Shown here piece after piece: positions 61,329 through 64,000 of a stretch of 64,000 nucleotides of DNA. How positions within the stretch are numbered: position 1 is the stretch's first letter; each line of letters starts with the position of its first letter. The position numbers and the translations under genes were made by a program. This DNA is from Flavobacterium omnivorum (GTDB lineage Bacteria; Bacteroidota; Bacteroidia; Flavobacteriales; Flavobacteriaceae), in NCBI RefSeq assembly GCF_900099915.1, contig NZ_FNDB01000014.1, positions 22,790 through 86,789 on the forward strand, written 5' to 3'. Under the pieces are notes generated by a model, which searched no databases, was not told the DNA's origin, and saw only the letters and a list, made by a program, of their open reading frames with translations.

Positions 61329-63599
61329 ATGAAAAATATTCGCTTCGGAGTCATACTCCACTTAACTTTATTCTTATTGGGAGTTAGCTCTTTATCGGCA
61401 CAACAAACTCCTGGAAATTCATCTGGTACTGCTAATTCTAAGTACGATTATCATGATGCTTTTGCACCCTTTTTTTACTCCAAAAATGGAACAAGTACAC
61501 GTTCTGCAAGTGGTCAGCCCGGTGCTGAATATTGGCAAAATAGTGCTGATTATAAATTAACTGCCAAGTTGGATGAAAAAAACAATGAGATTACCGGAAC
61601 GGGAATCATTACGTATACGAATAACAGTCCTGATAAAATGGCTTTTGTTTGGATGAACTTAGACCAAAATTTATTTAAAGAAGATTCCCGTGGAAGTGCG
61701 ATAGTTCCTTTGAATGGAAGTAGAAATGGGGCTCAAGGCCAAATTTTTGAAGGTGGACATAAAATAAAATCGGTAAAAGTTATTAGTACTTTGAAGGGAA
61801 AAGCAACCGAAACAGAGGCCAAGTACGCAATCACGGATACCAGAATGCAGGTTTTTCTTCCACAAGGATTAAATGCTAAAGGCGGTTCCGTTAAAATTAA
61901 AATCGACTTTTCATTCATAGCGCCTTTTGAAGGTTCTGACCGGATGGGAGTTTTAGAAACTAAAAACGGAAAAATATTTACTATGGCACAATGGTATCCT
62001 CGCATGTGTGTTTATGATGATGTAAGAGGCTGGAATACAAATCCGTATCTGGGAGCTTCAGAGTTTTACTTGGAATACGGTGATTTTGACGTGAGTATTA
62101 CTGCGCCATCCCATCATATTGTGGTTGCTTCTGGAGAATTATTAAATCCTGCGGCTGTATATTCTACTGTAGAACAAAGTAGATTAGCTCAAGCCAAACA
62201 AAGTGATAAAACAGTTTTTATACGTACCGCTGAAGAAGTTGCAATTTCATCTAAAACAGCTGCTACAACTACTAAAACGTGGAATTATAAAATAAAAAAT
62301 TCACGTGATTTTTCTTGGTCTTCTTCTGCTTCATTTATTTTAGATGCTGCAAAAATCAATTTACCAAGCGGAAAAAAATCTTTAGCTATTTCTGTTTATC
62401 CAGTTGAAAGTGCTGGAAATGACGCGTGGGGACGTTCCACTGAATATACAAAAGCATCGATTGAAAACTATTCTAAAAGATGGTTTGAATATCCCTATCC
62501 AGCAGCTACAAATGTTGCGGGTAATGAAGGCGGAATGGAATATCCTGGTATTGTTTTTTGTAGTTGGGAGTCTAAAGGAGCTGATTTATGGGGTGTTACG
62601 GATCATGAGTTTGGCCACATTTGGTTTCCTATGATTGTAGGTTCCAATGAAAGATTGTTTGCTTGGATGGACGAAGGCTTTAATACTTTTATAAATTCAT
62701 TGAGTTCGGTTGATTTTAATAACGGTGAATATAAAGAGGAAAAAGCGGATATGCATCAAAGAGCGGAAGTATATACTAGCCCAAATCTAGAAACGATTAT
62801 GAGTTCTCCCGATAATATGAAAGAGACTAATATTGGTCTTTTGGCGTATTCAAAACCAAGTTCTGGATTAGTGATTTTACGAGAACAGGTTCTTGGTAAA
62901 GAGCGTTTCGACTTGGCTTTGAGAACCTACATAGAGCGTTGGGCATACAAACATCCGCAACCAGATGACTTCTTTAGAACAATTGAAAATGTTGCTGGTG
63001 AAGATTTGAGTTGGTTTTGGAGAGGTTGGTTCCAATACAACTGGCGTTTAGATCAAGGAATAAATTCAATTAAATATGTAAAAAACGATCCGAAATTAGG
63101 TGTTGTAATTTCGATTGAAAACTTCGAAAAAATGGCAATGCCAGTAAGTTTAGACATAAAAACAAAAAGTGGAAAAGTATCTCGCGTGACTTTGCCCGTG
63201 GAGGTGTGGCAAAAAAACAAAGCTTGGTCTTTTAAACACAATTCGACAGAAGAAATTGAAAGCATCACACTAGATCCAGATCATGTTTTACCGGATAGCA
63301 ATTCAGCAAACAATACTTGGACAGCAAGCAACGGTTTGATTGAAAAAGATTTAATTTTGGATGGTTACTTAGGAGTTTACTCCACTAAGATGGCTCCTCT
63401 AAAAATTACTTTTACAGAAAAAAATGGTGCGTTAAATGTTCTGATTACCAATTATCCAAGTTTTTCAGTGGAACCAATTGGGAAAAACACATTAGAATCT
63501 AAACAAGCGGGACTTAAATTTGAATTTAATGATAGCTTAAATGGATTTGAAATGTTGACACCTGATGGACAAAAAATACCGTTTACCAAAGACAAATAG
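61329..63599 (+). CDS. M1 family zinc metallopeptidase, secreted
   Basis: A 756-residue protein with a signal peptide (ending LSAQ). The catalytic domain has the [10 protein letters not shown] exopeptidase motif (GxMEN variant), and the zinc site H426-E427-xx-H430 in [10 protein letters not shown] with E449 in WMDEGFNTF. The N-terminal beta-domain (about 60-330) precedes it; a helical and beta C-terminal part (about 555-756) ends [14 protein letters not shown]. It cleaves N-terminal residues from peptides outside the cytoplasm. The unit has its own terminator. The IS3 element starts eight bases beyond it. Confidence 0.93.
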   Translation: MKNIRFGVILHLTLFLLGVSSLSAQQTPGNSSGTANSKYDYHDAFAPFFYSKNGTSTRSASGQPGAEYWQNSADYKLTAKLDEKNNEITGTGIITYTNNSPDKMAFVWMNLDQNLFKEDSRGSAIVPLNGSRNGAQGQIFEGGHKIKSVKVISTLKGKATETEAKYAITDTRMQVFLPQGLNAKGGSVKIKIDFSFIAPFEGSDRMGVLETKNGKIFTMAQWYPRMCVYDDVRGWNTNPYLGASEFYLEYGDFDVSITAPSHHIVVASGELLNPAAVYSTVEQSRLAQAKQSDKTVFIRTAEEVAISSKTAATTTKTWNYKIKNSRDFSWSSSASFILDAAKINLPSGKKSLAISVYPVESAGNDAWGRSTEYTKASIENYSKRWFEYPYPAATNVAGNEGGMEYPGIVFCSWESKGADLWGVTDHEFGHIWFPMIVGSNERLFAWMDEGFNTFINSLSSVDFNNGEYKEEKADMHQRAEVYTSPNLETIMSSPDNMKETNIGLLAYSKPSSGLVILREQVLGKERFDLALRTYIERWAYKHPQPDDFFRTIENVAGEDLSWFWRGWFQYNWRLDQGINSIKYVKNDPKLGVVISIENFEKMAMPVSLDIKTKSGKVSRVTLPVEVWQKNKAWSFKHNSTEEIESITLDPDHVLPDSNSANNTWTASNGLIEKDLILDGYLGVYSTKMAPLKITFTEKNGALNVLITNYPSFSVEPIGKNTLESKQAGLKFEFNDSLNGFEMLTPDGQKIPFTKDK

Positions 63600-63616
63600 T
63601 ATTTTGACATAAAATC

Positions 63617-63659
63617 CAAAAAAAAAGACTTGCAGATTTAATTCTACAAGTCTTTTTTT
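63617..63659 (+). terminator. Terminator of the M1 metallopeptidase gene
   Basis: AAAAAAGACTTG and CAAGTCTTTTTT form a stem closing about 14 bases, extended by inner pairing (AGA with TCT), then a T run to 63659. Confidence 0.85.
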
Positions 63660-63666
63660 ATGTTCT

Positions 63667-64000
63667 TGTCCCGTCCTGAAATAGCGATACACAAAAAGTA
63701 TCCTAATGGAAAAACATGAAGAAACACGCTATGTGAAGCGGACTCAAAAAGATTATTCAATGTCTTTTAAATTACAAATTGTTCAAGAAATTGAACGAGG
63801 ACAACTTACAGTTACAGAATCCACAAAGACTTATGGCATTCAAAATAGATCAACTGTTGTTAAATGGCTTAGAAAATTCGGTAACTTTGATTGGGAAAAC
63901 CAAACACCATTTACTATGTCAAAGTCGCCAGAACAAAAGATAATGGAACTTGAAGCCAAAGTAAAACTTCTAGAGAAACAGAAGTCTTTTTTGGAACGAC
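63667..64000 (+). mobile_element. Left end of an IS3-family insertion sequence (truncated by the window)
   Basis: TGTCCCGTCCTGAAATAGCG begins at about 63667, as the left inverted repeat of IS3-family elements in Flavobacteria begins TGTCCCGTCCTG. A transposase OrfA frame starts 39 bases inside. The right end is beyond the window, so the target duplication cannot be checked. It inserted in non-coding DNA just after a terminator. Confidence 0.82.
63706..64000 (+). CDS. IS3-family transposase OrfA (partial, no stop in window)
   Basis: The open frame begins ATG 63706 and runs off the edge after 98 codons. It reads MEKHEETRYVKRTQKDYSMS, then a helix-turn-helix with FKLQIVQEIERGQLTVTEST and NRSTVVKWLRKF, then a leucine-zipper start, ELEAKVKLLEKQ. 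This is the IS3 OrfA pattern. A downstream OrfB with the DDE integrase domain is expected, joined by a programmed -1 frameshift. Base use is similar to its surroundings. Confidence 0.85.
   Translation, partial: MEKHEETRYVKRTQKDYSMSFKLQIVQEIERGQLTVTESTKTYGIQNRSTVVKWLRKFGNFDWENQTPFTMSKSPEQKIMELEAKVKLLEKQKSFLER

Overview
The window is a stretch of chromosome from a Flavobacterium-like member of the Bacteroidota. The evidence is AT-rich DNA, about ten upstream sites matching the Bacteroidota -7 promoter element TAnnTTTG, few recognisable Shine-Dalgarno sequences, gliding-bacterium style lipoproteins and TonB-dependent receptors, and many small families known mainly from Flavobacteriaceae (DUF6495, DUF6913, DUF4835, DUF1599, BT_3928-type DoxX). 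It is almost entirely housekeeping sequence. No tRNA, rRNA, CRISPR array, prophage or plasmid gene is visible. One insertion sequence (IS3 family) enters at the right edge.

Layout. 1-5.3 kb: tail of a GH97 glycosidase, M28 peptidase, PAS histidine kinase, an outer-membrane protein, kdsA (KDO-8-P synthase, metal-dependent type) and a small lipoprotein. 5.7-11.4 kb: a two-gene YeeE/YedE sulfur-transport pair, an ether-lipid pair (YhhN lysoplasmalogenase plus an alkylglycerol-monooxygenase-like enzyme), prmA-clpS and a porin. 11.4-17.9 kb: tpiA, a TlpA-like lipoprotein, the BT_3928/DUF1599 pair, folP, rlmH, CIA30, and a lipoprotein with a duplicated His/Cys motif. 18-25 kb: nadC-yihY, DUF2147, priA, a LytTR response regulator broken at an A8 run, rpsF-rpsR-rplI. 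25-35 kb: an Oar-like TonB receptor, ligA, a membrane gene broken at a T9 run, a 5'-nucleotidase encoded as two proteins, dapA. 35-46.5 kb: bamD-rpoZ-coaBC-DUF4835-recN, fabV, a glycosyltransferase, coaE and an RprX/RprY-like two-component pair. 46.7-55 kb: a mostly leftward run with acyl-ACP thioesterase, miaA, an ion channel with a zinc ribbon, a DnaQ/GIY-YIG fusion nuclease, yggS, DUF1015, a 3-hydroxyacyl-CoA dehydrogenase and a Gfo/Idh/MocA oxidoreductase. 55-64 kb: pcm, a Fic protein, smpB, a decayed OmpW gene, small genes, an aldose epimerase-like protein, an M1 metallopeptidase and the IS3 end.

The most notable non-coding signal is a dispersed repeat of about 72-85 bp found five times between genes (4761, 19957, 32888, 46582 and, inverted, 52911), with a sixth divergent relative at 48450. 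The ends are conserved. The centre is a hairpin whose arms differ between copies but remain complementary, and a single unpaired G sits at the same place near its base. This is covariation, so structure rather than sequence is being maintained. Its function is unknown to me.

Three genes are interrupted at or near homopolymer runs (response regulator A8, membrane protein T9, OmpW A8). The OmpW gene has also lost its start codon, so it is genuinely decaying. The other two may be assembly errors, slippage-corrected genes or recent mutations. Several coding starts were moved downstream because a TAnnTTTG promoter element lies inside the longer reading frame (YeeE, prmA, TlpA-like, smpB, VF530, rpsF, pcm). 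Everything here comes from reading the sequence and from family knowledge; no search or alignment was run.
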